This document shows positions 56,546 to 64,000 of a stretch of DNA of 64,000 nucleotides, one piece after another. The number at the start of each line of letters is the position of its first letter. Position 1 is the first letter of the stretch. The DNA comes from Azospirillaceae bacterium (lineage in GTDB: Bacteria; Pseudomonadota; Alphaproteobacteria; Azospirillales; Azospirillaceae), in assembly GCA_031291675.1 (NCBI GenBank), contig JARLIO010000083.1, positions 27,539 through 91,538 of the forward strand. Reading direction: 5' to 3'. Under the pieces are notes generated by a model that was given only the letters and a program-made list of their open reading frames with translations, was not told where the DNA came from and did no database searches. The position numbers and the translations under genes were made by a program.

Positions 56546-57406
56546 TTACGGGGCCCCGCCACCGGGTCCTTTGGCGATTGTGGCCGGCGGCGTGAAGACG
56601 CGGTCATGGCGCAACGACGGCACCATGTCGCGGACCTCATCGCACCGTGCCAGATTCAGATCGGCGATGATGAACCCTGGCATGTCACCCGCCTCGGCGA
56701 TCACCTCGCCCCAGGGATCGATCATCAGGGAATGGCCATAGGTGTGTCGGCCGCCATCGTGGACGCCGCACTGCGCCGGCGCGATCACGAAACAGCCATT
56801 CTCGATGGCGCGGGCGCGCAGCAGAACGTGCCAGTGGGCCCGTCCGGTCGGCACCGTGAACGCCGCGGGAACGGCGAGAAGGCGGGCACCGCCCTGGGCC
56901 AGGGCGCGAAACAGCGCGGAAAACCGCAGGTCGTAGCAAATGGTCATGCCCAAGCCGCCCCAGGGCGTGTCGGCGACAATCGCGGTTTCACCGGGCTTGA
57001 ACGTCGCCGACTCGCAGTACGATTCGCCGCCGGGCAGGCTGACGTCAAACATGTGGATCTTGTCGTACCGGTTCGCGATCCGCCCATCAGGGTCGAACAG
57101 CAGGCTGCGGTTGGCAATCCGTTCGTCATCAAGGCGGATGCCCAGAGATCCGATCAACAGCCAGGCGCCGGTTTCCCGCGCCAGATCGGAAAAGAAGGCC
57201 ACACCGGGATGCTCGGATTCGACCCGGGCGCGTGCCAACGCCTTGGGTCGGCCCTGGACCATCCAGCCGGTATTCTCGGGCGTCGCGATCAATTCGGCGC
57301 CGGCAGCACGTGCCGCGCGGATCCAGGCCGCCGTTGCGGCGAGATTGGCATCCAGATCGGGACCGCTGTTCAACTGAACACAGGCGATACGCACCATCGA
57401 AATCAT
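56546..57406 (-). CDS. Carbon-nitrogen hydrolase (Nit1-like)
   Basis: The 286-residue nitrilase-superfamily protein shows the catalytic Glu in ATPENTGWM, the Lys in NRYDKIHMFDV and the Cys in GMTICYDLRFSALFRAL. It resembles Nit1/NitFhit amidases that repair deaminated glutathione; that role fits its coupling to glutaredoxin (inference). It overlaps the grxC stop by 4 bases; M4 at 57397 is an alternative start. Confidence 0.93.
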   Translation of the reverse strand: MISMVRIACVQLNSGPDLDANLAATAAWIRAARAAGAELIATPENTGWMVQGRPKALARARVESEHPGVAFFSDLARETGAWLLIGSLGIRLDDERIANRSLLFDPDGRIANRYDKIHMFDVSLPGGESYCESATFKPGETAIVADTPWGGLGMTICYDLRFSALFRALAQGGARLLAVPAAFTVPTGRAHWHVLLRARAIENGCFVIAPAQCGVHDGGRHTYGHSLMIDPWGEVIAEAGDMPGFIIADLNLARCDEVRDMVPSLRHDRVFTPPATIAKGPGGGAP

Positions 57407-57663
57407 CCCTGTGTCAGGAGAGGATCCAGCGTCCCGGCGCGATCCAGCGCGTACAAATCGTCACAACCGCCGATGCCATCGCCGTTGATGAAGATCTGGG
57501 GCACCGTCGTCCGGCCAGCGGCACGGGCCAGCATCTCCTGACGCTTGCCCGGATCCATCATGACATCGATTTCCTTGAAGGCGATCCCCTTTTTGCTCAG
57601 CAACTGCTTGGCGCGCTGGCAATAGCCGCAGAACGGGCTGGTGTAGATCTCGACCTCGGCCAT
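57403..57663 (-). CDS. grxC: Glutaredoxin 3
   Basis: The 86-residue glutaredoxin has the redox pair CGYC in YTSPFCGYCQRAKQLL, the cis-Pro TVPQIFINGDGIGGCDDL and the glutathione-binding GGCDD. It reduces disulfides and mixed glutathione disulfides. The ATG at 57663 has GGAGA upstream. It is coupled to the nitrilase and lies downstream of comF. Confidence 0.95.
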   Translation of the reverse strand: MAEVEIYTSPFCGYCQRAKQLLSKKGIAFKEIDVMMDPGKRQEMLARAAGRTTVPQIFINGDGIGGCDDLYALDRAGTLDPLLTQG

Positions 57664-57774
57664 GGGAGCTGTCTCCACAAGAAGCATTTGAAGCTGTCAT
57701 CGACAATATGGCGGATCCGAAGCGGGACGGCCAGGGGGCGGTCCTGATTTTCGCACGCTTTCCGGGAATGTGGC

Positions 57775-58584
57775 TCAGCCCGCCTTGACGACCCGGGCCA
57801 GGGCCAGGACATCGATCCGGGCTGCCCCGGCCGCCAGCAACACGCGGGCACATTCGGTAACGGTCGCCCCCGAGGTCAGCACATCGTCGATCAGCAGGAT
57901 CCGGCGACCGGCGATGGCGGCCTGGCGGCGCGGTGATACCGCGAAGGCGCCGGCGACATTGAGGTAGCGCGCCGCGCGCCCCAGATGGCCCTGGCTGTCG
58001 GTGGCGCGCTGCCGGATCAGCAGGTCGGGGACGACCGGAACCTTCGTGCTGTTTCCAATCGCGATCGCGAGCAGGGCGGCCTGATTGTAACGGCGCCGGA
58101 ACAGGCGCCAGCGGTGCAGGGGCACCGGCACCACAAGATCGCAATCGGCCAGCAAGGCGGCACCGGCGCGTGCCATCCAGGCGGCGAAGGCCGGGGCGGC
58201 GAAGGTGCGGTCGCCATGCTTGAAGCCCAGAATCATCCCGCGACTGCCGTCGTCATAGACCAGGACCGCGCGAGCCTGATCGTACCACGGCGGATCGATG
58301 AGGCAGTCCGGGCATAGCATTTCACCATCGTCGTCGAGATCGACGGCGTGCGGAAACGGGCGGCCGCAGCAGGTGCACCAGGGTGGGGTCAGAAAGGTCA
58401 GGGCGCGCCAGCAAACCGCGCAGACTCCGCCCTGCCGGTCGACGATCTCGCCACAGGCCAGGCATCGGGGCGGCAGAACGATGTCGAGCGCATAGCGCCC
58501 ACTGTCGGCAAGCAGGATGCGGGTTGAGCGAATGATTTCCCCGAGGCGGCTGGGGCCCCATCGCGGGGATCCGACAATTGTCAT
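57775..58584 (-). CDS. ComF family phosphoribosyltransferase-like protein
   Basis: The 269-residue protein has the zinc fingers of ComF (PPRCLACG, GGVCAVCW, CTCCGRPFPH, MLCPDCLID) and the C-terminal phosphoribosyltransferase motif RRILLIDDVLTSGATVTECA. VVPVPLHRWRLFRRRYNQA is the usual middle. ComF proteins take part in DNA uptake and replication-fork repair in some bacteria; here only the family is known. The start at 58584 is a choice; the frame stays open to 58704. Confidence 0.9.
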   Translation of the reverse strand: MTIVGSPRWGPSRLGEIIRSTRILLADSGRYALDIVLPPRCLACGEIVDRQGGVCAVCWRALTFLTPPWCTCCGRPFPHAVDLDDDGEMLCPDCLIDPPWYDQARAVLVYDDGSRGMILGFKHGDRTFAAPAFAAWMARAGAALLADCDLVVPVPLHRWRLFRRRYNQAALLAIAIGNSTKVPVVPDLLIRQRATDSQGHLGRAARYLNVAGAFAVSPRRQAAIAGRRILLIDDVLTSGATVTECARVLLAAGAARIDVLALARVVKAG

Positions 58585-58804
58585 CGTGAGACGGGGGAGA
58601 TGAAACGATAAGACGGCGTCGATGTCATTATCCCGCATTCCGGGGGTTTGTCGCGTGTGGATCGACGAACTCTTTGTCAGTTTGGCCGTGAAGCGCCGCA
58701 CCAACCACGAGTCTCGCCCGGAGATGGCAATTCTCCAGCATTTACACTATTCGTAAAAAGCGCTAGTGCTGGGGGTCTTTTCCCAAGTTTCCGGTATTTT
58801 TGCC

Positions 58805-61800
58805 ATGTCGCCGAAACCGATCAAGAAGTTGCTCGTCGCCAATCGCGGTGAGATTGCCATCCGGATCTGCCGGGCCGCCACCGAATTGGGACTGTCGACG
58901 GTTGCGGTGTACTCGCAGGAGGATCGCTTTGCGCTGCACCGGTTCAAGGCGGATGAAAGCTATCTGATCGGCTGCGGGATGAAGCCCATCGATGCCTATC
59001 TGTCGATCGACGAGGTGATCCGGGTCGCCAAGGACTGCCATGCCGACGCGGTTCATCCCGGCTACGGCTTCTTGTCGGAAAATCCGGATTTCGCCGATGC
59101 CTGTCGTGACGCCGGCCTGATTTTTGTCGGGCCCTCGGGCGATGTCATGCGACTCCTGGGCAACAAGGTTGCGGCGCGTCGTGCCGCCGAGAAGGCGGGC
59201 GTCCCGGTGATGCCGGCAACCGGACCGCTTCCGGCCGATATCGGCGCCTGCCTCGCCCAGGCCGCCGAGATCGGTTATCCGTTGATGCTGAAGGCCAGTT
59301 GGGGCGGCGGCGGGCGCGGCATGCGCGTGATCGAAGGACCGGACGATTTGCCGGATCTGATCGCGACGGCGCGGCGCGAGGCCAAGGCGGCGTTCGGCAA
59401 CGATGAGCTCTATCTCGAAAAGCTGGTGCGTCACGCCCGGCATGTCGAAATCCAGATCCTGGGCGATTCGTTCGGAACCCTCGTGCACCTGTTCGAGCGG
59501 GACTGCTCGGTCCAGCGGCGCAACCAGAAGGTCGTCGAGCGGGCCCCCGCGCCCTATCTCGCCGTGGAGCAGCGCGCGCTGCTGTGCCAGGCGGCTCTGC
59601 GCCTGGGCCGCGCCGTCGGCTACGAGAATGCGGGCACAGTCGAGTTCCTGATGGAGACCGATACCGGCAAGGCCTATTTCATCGAGGTCAACCCGCGGGT
59701 CCAGGTCGAACATACGGTGACCGAGGTCGTCACCGGGATTGACATCGTCAAGGCGCAGATCCGCATTGCCGCCGGGGCGGCGATCGGTACACCCGAAAGC
59801 GGTGTGCCGGTTCAGGCGGATATCCGGCTCAATGGCCATGCCGTGCAGTGCCGGATTACCACGGAAGATCCCGCCAACAATTTCATTCCGGATTTCGGCC
59901 GCATCACGACGTATCGCGGTGCCAACGGATTCGGGATCCGGCTCGACGGCGGCACCGCGTTCTCCGGTGCCTTGATCACCCGGCACTACGATTCGTTGCT
60001 GGAAAAAATCACGGCCTGGGCGCCGACCCCGCAGGAGGCCGTTGCCCGGATGGATCGTGCGTTGCGCGAGTTTCGGATTCGCGGTGTCACGACCAACCTG
60101 ACCTTCCTGGAGGCGGTAATCACGCATCCGCGGTTCATCGCCTGCGACTATACCACCCGCTTCATTGATGAGACGCCGGAGCTGTTTGACGAGCCGCCGC
60201 GCCGCGATCGCGCCAGCCGGTTGCTGCAATTCGTCGGTGAGGTGATGTTGAATGGCAATCCCGAGGTCAAGGGCTTGCCGGTGCCGGTACCGGGCCCGAC
60301 CGCGGTGCCGCCGCGCGGTGGTACCGGTGGACCCGGGACACGCCAGCTGCTGGAGCAGCTTGGTCCCGAGGGTTTCAGCCGATGGATGCTGGAACAACAA
60401 CGGGTCCTGGTGACCGACACGACCTTTCGCGACGCGCATCAGTCGCTGCTGGCGACCCGGATGCGCAGCCATGATCTGATCGCGGTGGCGCCCGCTTATG
60501 CCCGGTTGGTTCCGCAACTGTTTTCGATCGAGTGCTGGGGCGGTGCCACCTTCGACGTCGCGATGCGGTTCCTCAAGGAGGATCCATGGGAGCGTCTGAT
60601 CGGGCTGCGCCAGGCGATGCCCAATGTGCTGCTGCAGATGTTGTTGCGCTCGGCCAATGGCGTCGGCTACGCCAACTATCCCGACAATGTCGTCGGATAT
60701 TTCATCGGCCGCGCCGCCAATGCCGGGATCGATTTGTTCCGGATTTTCGACTGTCTGAACTGGGTCGAAAACATGCGCGTCGCGATCGATGCGGTGCGCG
60801 AGACCGGCCGCCTTTGCGAGGCAGCGATCTGCTACACCGGGGATATCGATGATCCATCGCGCAGCAAATACGATCTCAACTATTACATCGGTCTGGCCAG
60901 GGAACTGGAACGCGCCGGCGCCCATATCCTCGGGATCAAGGATATGGCCGGTCTGGTCAAGCCCCGGGCGGCCAAACGATTGTTCACCGCGCTGAAGCAG
61001 GAAGTGGGGATCCCGATCCACTTCCACACCCACGACACCAGCGGAATGTCGGCGGCCAGCGTCCTGGCCGCGATCGACGCCGGGGTCGATGCGGTCGATG
61101 CCGCCATGGATGCCATGAGCGGCACCACATCGCAGCCCCCGCTGGGGTCATTGGCGGCAGCCCTGAAAGGGCATCCCCGTGACCCCGGCCTTGATCAAGA
61201 GGCGCTGAACCAGCTGTCTTCCTATTGGGATCGGGTGCGCCGCTATTACGTCGCGTTCGAACCGGGTCTCAATTCCGGTACCGCCGACGTCTATCGCCAT
61301 GAGATGCCCGGCGGGCAGTTCACCAATCTGCGTCAGCAGGCGCGCGCGCTCGGGCTCGAAGGCCATTGGGATCAGGTTGCCAAGACCTTTGCCGAGGTCA
61401 ACACGATGTTCGGCGACATCATCAAAGTGACGCCAACGTCAAAGGTTGTTGGCGACATGGCTTTGATGATGGTGACCAGTGGTCTGACGGTTGCCGATGT
61501 TCTGGATCCTGACAAGGAAGTTGCCTTCCCCGACTCGGTGGTTCAAATGTTCCATGGCGATCTCGGTCAGGCTCCCGGGGGGTTCCCGGCGGCGCTCCAG
61601 AAAAAAATCCTGAAGGGTCGGGCGCCATTGACGGTTCGTCCGGGCGCCATTCTGCCTCCCGTTGACCTGGACCAGGCCCGGGCCGAGGCGAAGCAGAAGG
61701 TCGGCCGTGACATCAGCGATGACGAGCTGGCATCCTACCTGATGTATCCCAAGGTCTTTGCGGACTTTGTCGCCCATCATCGCGTGTTCGGCAATGTCTC

Positions 61801-62245
61801 GGCACTGCCGACACCGGTTTTCTTCTATGGAATGCAGCAAGGCGAGGAAGTCCCGGTCGAACTGGAGCGCGGCAAAGGGTTGATCATTCGCTTCCTGGCG
61901 ATTGGTGAGGCGGATCAATCGGGCTTGCGCAACATCTTCTTTGAATTGAACGGACAGCCCCGGACGGTCAGAATCGCTGACGCTGCGGTGGTGCCGTTGC
62001 GTCCGGTTCAGCCCAAGGCCGAAGCGGGTAATCCGAGCCATATTCCGGCCCCGACGCCGGGTCTGGTGGTCAGCATCGCGGTTCGCGAGGGTCAGAGGGT
62101 CGAAAAAGGCGACATTCTGGTGGGGCTGGAGGCCATGAAGATGGAGACGACGGTACGGGCCGACCGCCCCGGCGTCGTGCGGCGGGTCGCTGTGACCACC
62201 GGTCAGCAGGTCGAGATCAAGGACCTTCTTGCGGTGGTCGAGTGA
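58805..62245 (+). CDS. pyc: Pyruvate carboxylase
   Basis: This 1146-residue biotin enzyme makes oxaloacetate from pyruvate and bicarbonate. Biotin carboxylase comes first (about 1-455; LLVANRGEIAIRICRAA, KASWGGGGRGMR, FIEVNPRVQVEHTVTE). The carboxyltransferase barrel follows (about 535-1000; DTTFRDAHQSLLATRMRS, ECWGGATFDVAMRFL, FHTHDTSGM) and a biotinyl domain with the biotinylated Lys in GLEAMKMET near the end. The ATG at 58805 is chosen by homology. It is unlinked to other TCA genes. Confidence 0.97.
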   Translation: MSPKPIKKLLVANRGEIAIRICRAATELGLSTVAVYSQEDRFALHRFKADESYLIGCGMKPIDAYLSIDEVIRVAKDCHADAVHPGYGFLSENPDFADACRDAGLIFVGPSGDVMRLLGNKVAARRAAEKAGVPVMPATGPLPADIGACLAQAAEIGYPLMLKASWGGGGRGMRVIEGPDDLPDLIATARREAKAAFGNDELYLEKLVRHARHVEIQILGDSFGTLVHLFERDCSVQRRNQKVVERAPAPYLAVEQRALLCQAALRLGRAVGYENAGTVEFLMETDTGKAYFIEVNPRVQVEHTVTEVVTGIDIVKAQIRIAAGAAIGTPESGVPVQADIRLNGHAVQCRITTEDPANNFIPDFGRITTYRGANGFGIRLDGGTAFSGALITRHYDSLLEKITAWAPTPQEAVARMDRALREFRIRGVTTNLTFLEAVITHPRFIACDYTTRFIDETPELFDEPPRRDRASRLLQFVGEVMLNGNPEVKGLPVPVPGPTAVPPRGGTGGPGTRQLLEQLGPEGFSRWMLEQQRVLVTDTTFRDAHQSLLATRMRSHDLIAVAPAYARLVPQLFSIECWGGATFDVAMRFLKEDPWERLIGLRQAMPNVLLQMLLRSANGVGYANYPDNVVGYFIGRAANAGIDLFRIFDCLNWVENMRVAIDAVRETGRLCEAAICYTGDIDDPSRSKYDLNYYIGLARELERAGAHILGIKDMAGLVKPRAAKRLFTALKQEVGIPIHFHTHDTSGMSAASVLAAIDAGVDAVDAAMDAMSGTTSQPPLGSLAAALKGHPRDPGLDQEALNQLSSYWDRVRRYYVAFEPGLNSGTADVYRHEMPGGQFTNLRQQARALGLEGHWDQVAKTFAEVNTMFGDIIKVTPTSKVVGDMALMMVTSGLTVADVLDPDKEVAFPDSVVQMFHGDLGQAPGGFPAALQKKILKGRAPLTVRPGAILPPVDLDQARAEAKQKVGRDISDDELASYLMYPKVFADFVAHHRVFGNVSALPTPVFFYGMQQGEEVPVELERGKGLIIRFLAIGEADQSGLRNIFFELNGQPRTVRIADAAVVPLRPVQPKAEAGNPSHIPAPTPGLVVSIAVREGQRVEKGDILVGLEAMKMETTVRADRPGVVRRVAVTTGQQVEIKDLLAVVE

Positions 62246-63507
62246 CCGGCGCCGGGCGCGTGTCGGCGAAACCGGGGTCGCGAAGGCGAGGTGGGCGTTG
62301 GCTCCTGTCTTGTGCCGCCATCGCGCTGGGACTTGGCGCCGGGTTATCGCCAGCGCGGGCGGCCGTTTTGCCCAATGCCTGTGATGTGCTCGCCAGCCAA
62401 TTGGGCACGGGGGCATCGGGGCCTCTGTTTCTGGCCAGCTATCCGACCGCGGAACCCGGTCCGCTCCATGATGCCGCGTTTCTTTATGACAATGCCGTTG
62501 CCGTCGTCGCCCTGGTCGGCTGCGGTCGTCCAGATCTGGCGCGCCGCATCGGTGATGCCCTGCTCGCCGCACTCGACCGCGACCGTTTCTGGCACGATGG
62601 TCGGCTCCGCAATGGCTATGCCGCGGGCCCGGTCGACGCGGGCCCGGTCAAGCTGGCGGGATGGTGGGATGACGCCCAGAATCGTTGGCTGGAGGATCGT
62701 TACCAGGCGGGCAGCGATGTCGGCAATCTTGCCTGGGCGATGCTGGCGCTGCTGGCCTTGGACCGGACGGGCGCCGATCCCCGCTATCGCACGGGCGCGG
62801 AACGGATCGGGCAATGGGTTGCAACCCAGCGCGATTCGCGGGGAGATGGTGGGTTCACCGGCGGTACTTTTGGCCATGAGCCGACGCCGACGCTCGTGCG
62901 CTGGAAATCGGTCGAGCACAATACCGATCTCGTTGCCGCGTTCAGCCGCCTGGCCGCGGTGACCAATGACCCGCGTTGGCGCGACAATGCCGTGGTGGCT
63001 CAGCGCTTCGTTGAGGCCATGTGGGACCCGCAAGAGCGCGCTTTTGCGGCGGGTACGGGCGATGATGGCGTGTCGCGCAATCCGACCTTGGCCCTGGACG
63101 CCCAGATATGGCCGTTGCTCGCCTTGCCGGGCGCCGTGGCGCGATTCGACGCCGTGCTTGCGACCGTCGAGCGGCGCCTTGGATTCCAGGGCGGTTTCGC
63201 CTATGGCGAACCTGCCGACGGCGTTTGGACCGAGGGTACTGCCCAGGTTGCTGTCTTGTCACGACTTCGGGACGATGAGGCACAGGCGGCGACATTGCTG
63301 GCCACCGTCGCGGCGCAACGCACACCGGATGGTGGGTATTACGCCACCAGTACCGCCAGCATCCCAACCGGATTCGTGCTCGCAACCGATCCCGCCAAAC
63401 CGCGCCTTTATTATCATCTGCCGCACCTGGGCGCTTTGGCATGGGCGGCGTTGGCAGAGCGTGGGTTCAATCCGTTCACGCTGGCTGTCGTGCAACCGGC
63501 GCGCTGA
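62242..63507 (+). CDS. Secreted alpha/alpha-barrel (six-hairpin) protein
   Basis: The 421-residue protein has a signal peptide (RRRGGRWLLSCAAIALGLGA, cleavage near ARAAV) and repeated helical hairpins with Gly/Trp turns. Stretches include FLYDNAVAVVALVGCGRPDL, SDVGNLAWAMLALLALDR, DGGFTGGTFGHEPTP, WKSVEHNTDLVAAFSRLAAV and LYYHLPHLGALAWAALAE. This resembles the (alpha/alpha)6 toroid of glycosidases and terpene cyclases; the exact family and substrate are unknown. It overlaps pyc by 4 bases, an odd coupling of a cytosolic and an exported protein. Confidence 0.8.
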   Translation: MTGAGRVSAKPGSRRRGGRWLLSCAAIALGLGAGLSPARAAVLPNACDVLASQLGTGASGPLFLASYPTAEPGPLHDAAFLYDNAVAVVALVGCGRPDLARRIGDALLAALDRDRFWHDGRLRNGYAAGPVDAGPVKLAGWWDDAQNRWLEDRYQAGSDVGNLAWAMLALLALDRTGADPRYRTGAERIGQWVATQRDSRGDGGFTGGTFGHEPTPTLVRWKSVEHNTDLVAAFSRLAAVTNDPRWRDNAVVAQRFVEAMWDPQERAFAAGTGDDGVSRNPTLALDAQIWPLLALPGAVARFDAVLATVERRLGFQGGFAYGEPADGVWTEGTAQVAVLSRLRDDEAQAATLLATVAAQRTPDGGYYATSTASIPTGFVLATDPAKPRLYYHLPHLGALAWAALAERGFNPFTLAVVQPAR

Positions 63508-63573
63508 CCGGGATTCGATGCCCTCCGGGTCTCGCGGGGATCATCTCGATCCTCACCCAATCGGGACGCGTTT

Positions 63574-64000
63574 TCAGTTGGGAGTGGCGAAGATCGTCTC
63601 GATATCGGGGGCGTCGATAGCGCGATCAAACCACGCCTCGATCAAGGCGGCATCCGCATCCTGGATCCGCTCGCGAAGGTCTGTCCGCGGGAGGCCAAAC
63701 CGCTTTTCGATCAGACGCAGCAAGGCTTCGGCCTTGCCTTCAACTTTACCTTCGGCCTTGCCCTCAACCTTGCCCTCGGCCCGACCCTCGGCCAGCCATT
63801 GCCGCTTCCAGGCTTCGCCCTGTGTTGCCAGCATCGTCTTGATCTCCACCAGATCGTCGGGCAGGGGCACGGCGCCGCCGATCCCGGCGATCGCCTGTTT
63901 GACCAGTGCCGTGAACAGGCCCTTGAGTTCCTCGTAATCCGGATGACGGCGAAACCAACCGATCACCTCGTCGATCAACTGTTCCAGCCCGGCCGGATCA
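63574..64000 (-). CDS. Rpn/PD-(D/E)XK-type nuclease or transposase, C-terminal part (runs off the right edge)
   Basis: The frame is open to base 64000 and stops at 63574; about 142 codons are visible. It contains HPDYEELKGLFTALVKQAI, IKTMLATQGEAWKRQWLAEG, a tandem tetrapeptide linker of the EGKx type (four to five units, about 63724-63790), and LLRLIEKRFGLPRTDLRERI. This is the usual C-terminus of Rpn-family recombination-promoting nuclease/putative transposase proteins. The catalytic N-terminal domain is outside the window. A TTG at 63978 could start a short form but is unlikely. Confidence 0.7.
   Translation of the reverse strand, partial: DPAGLEQLIDEVIGWFRRHPDYEELKGLFTALVKQAIAGIGGAVPLPDDLVEIKTMLATQGEAWKRQWLAEGRAEGKVEGKAEGKVEGKAEALLRLIEKRFGLPRTDLRERIQDADAALIEAWFDRAIDAPDIETIFATPN

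Noticed and set aside
58763..61033. 756-codon open frame antisense to pyc
   Set aside because: Shadow of the pyruvate carboxylase gene in a GC-rich genome; composition is His/Arg/Gln-rich without domains.

Overview
This window is GC-rich chromosomal DNA from an alphaproteobacterium, most likely Rhodospirillales (Rhodospirillum/Magnetospirillum/Azospirillum-like). The evidence is the gene order yqeY-dnaG-rpoD divergent from carA, the lysC/ptsP/rodZ/ispG/prfA/prmC/DUF4167 run, a draT-draG pair that switches nitrogenase off and on, and several alphaproteobacterial families (DUF29, DUF2336, DUF1178, DUF4167). Placement is inferred from gene content and style only.

Region 1 (1-11.0 kb) is a rearranged type I-E CRISPR-Cas locus. 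The interference genes cas3-cse1-cse2-cas7e-cas5e-cas6e run leftward from 8.1 kb and are followed by the start of an HNH-nuclease-like gene that leaves the window. The adaptation genes cas1-cas2 sit separately at 9.2-10.4 kb. Each module is divergent from its own rightward array: array 1 has 5 repeats and array 2 has 8. The two leaders share a 35-nt block, and the two repeats differ at two stem-loop positions. cas3 carries an apparent 1-nt frameshift. A DUF29 gene lies between the arrays.

Region 2 (11-19.3 kb) holds a lipoprotein, a methyltransferase remnant, draTG, a solitary lpxA, the bacterioferritin pair bfd-bfr with a Fur-box-like site, a DUF2336 gene, an exported dienelactone-hydrolase-type protein and a tRNA-Ile(CAT).

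Region 3 (19.3-41.3 kb) is core housekeeping: rpoD, dnaG and yqeY divergent from carA; small accessory genes (Sel1-type lipoprotein, HD hydrolase, MOSC protein) around a multi-hairpin intergenic element at 26.7 kb; then a long leftward run lysC, nitronate monooxygenase, ptsP, rodZ, ispG, hemA, prfA, prmC, DUF4167, with ubiG divergent from lysC.

Region 4 (41.3-52 kb) is signalling and acetate uptake. A hybrid sensor kinase overlaps a REC-REC-PAS-GGDEF-EAL protein. Next come a DnaQ-like protein with no intact catalytic motif, a cNMP/CBS/DUF294 protein, the ActP-type symporter and its DUF485 partner.

Region 5 (52-64 kb) holds DUF1178, a methyltransferase, a chemoreceptor, a Tat-exported HAD protein, and nit-grxC-comF. 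These are followed by pyruvate carboxylase overlapping a secreted alpha/alpha-barrel protein, and the C-terminal part of an Rpn/PD-(D/E)XK-type nuclease that runs off the right edge.
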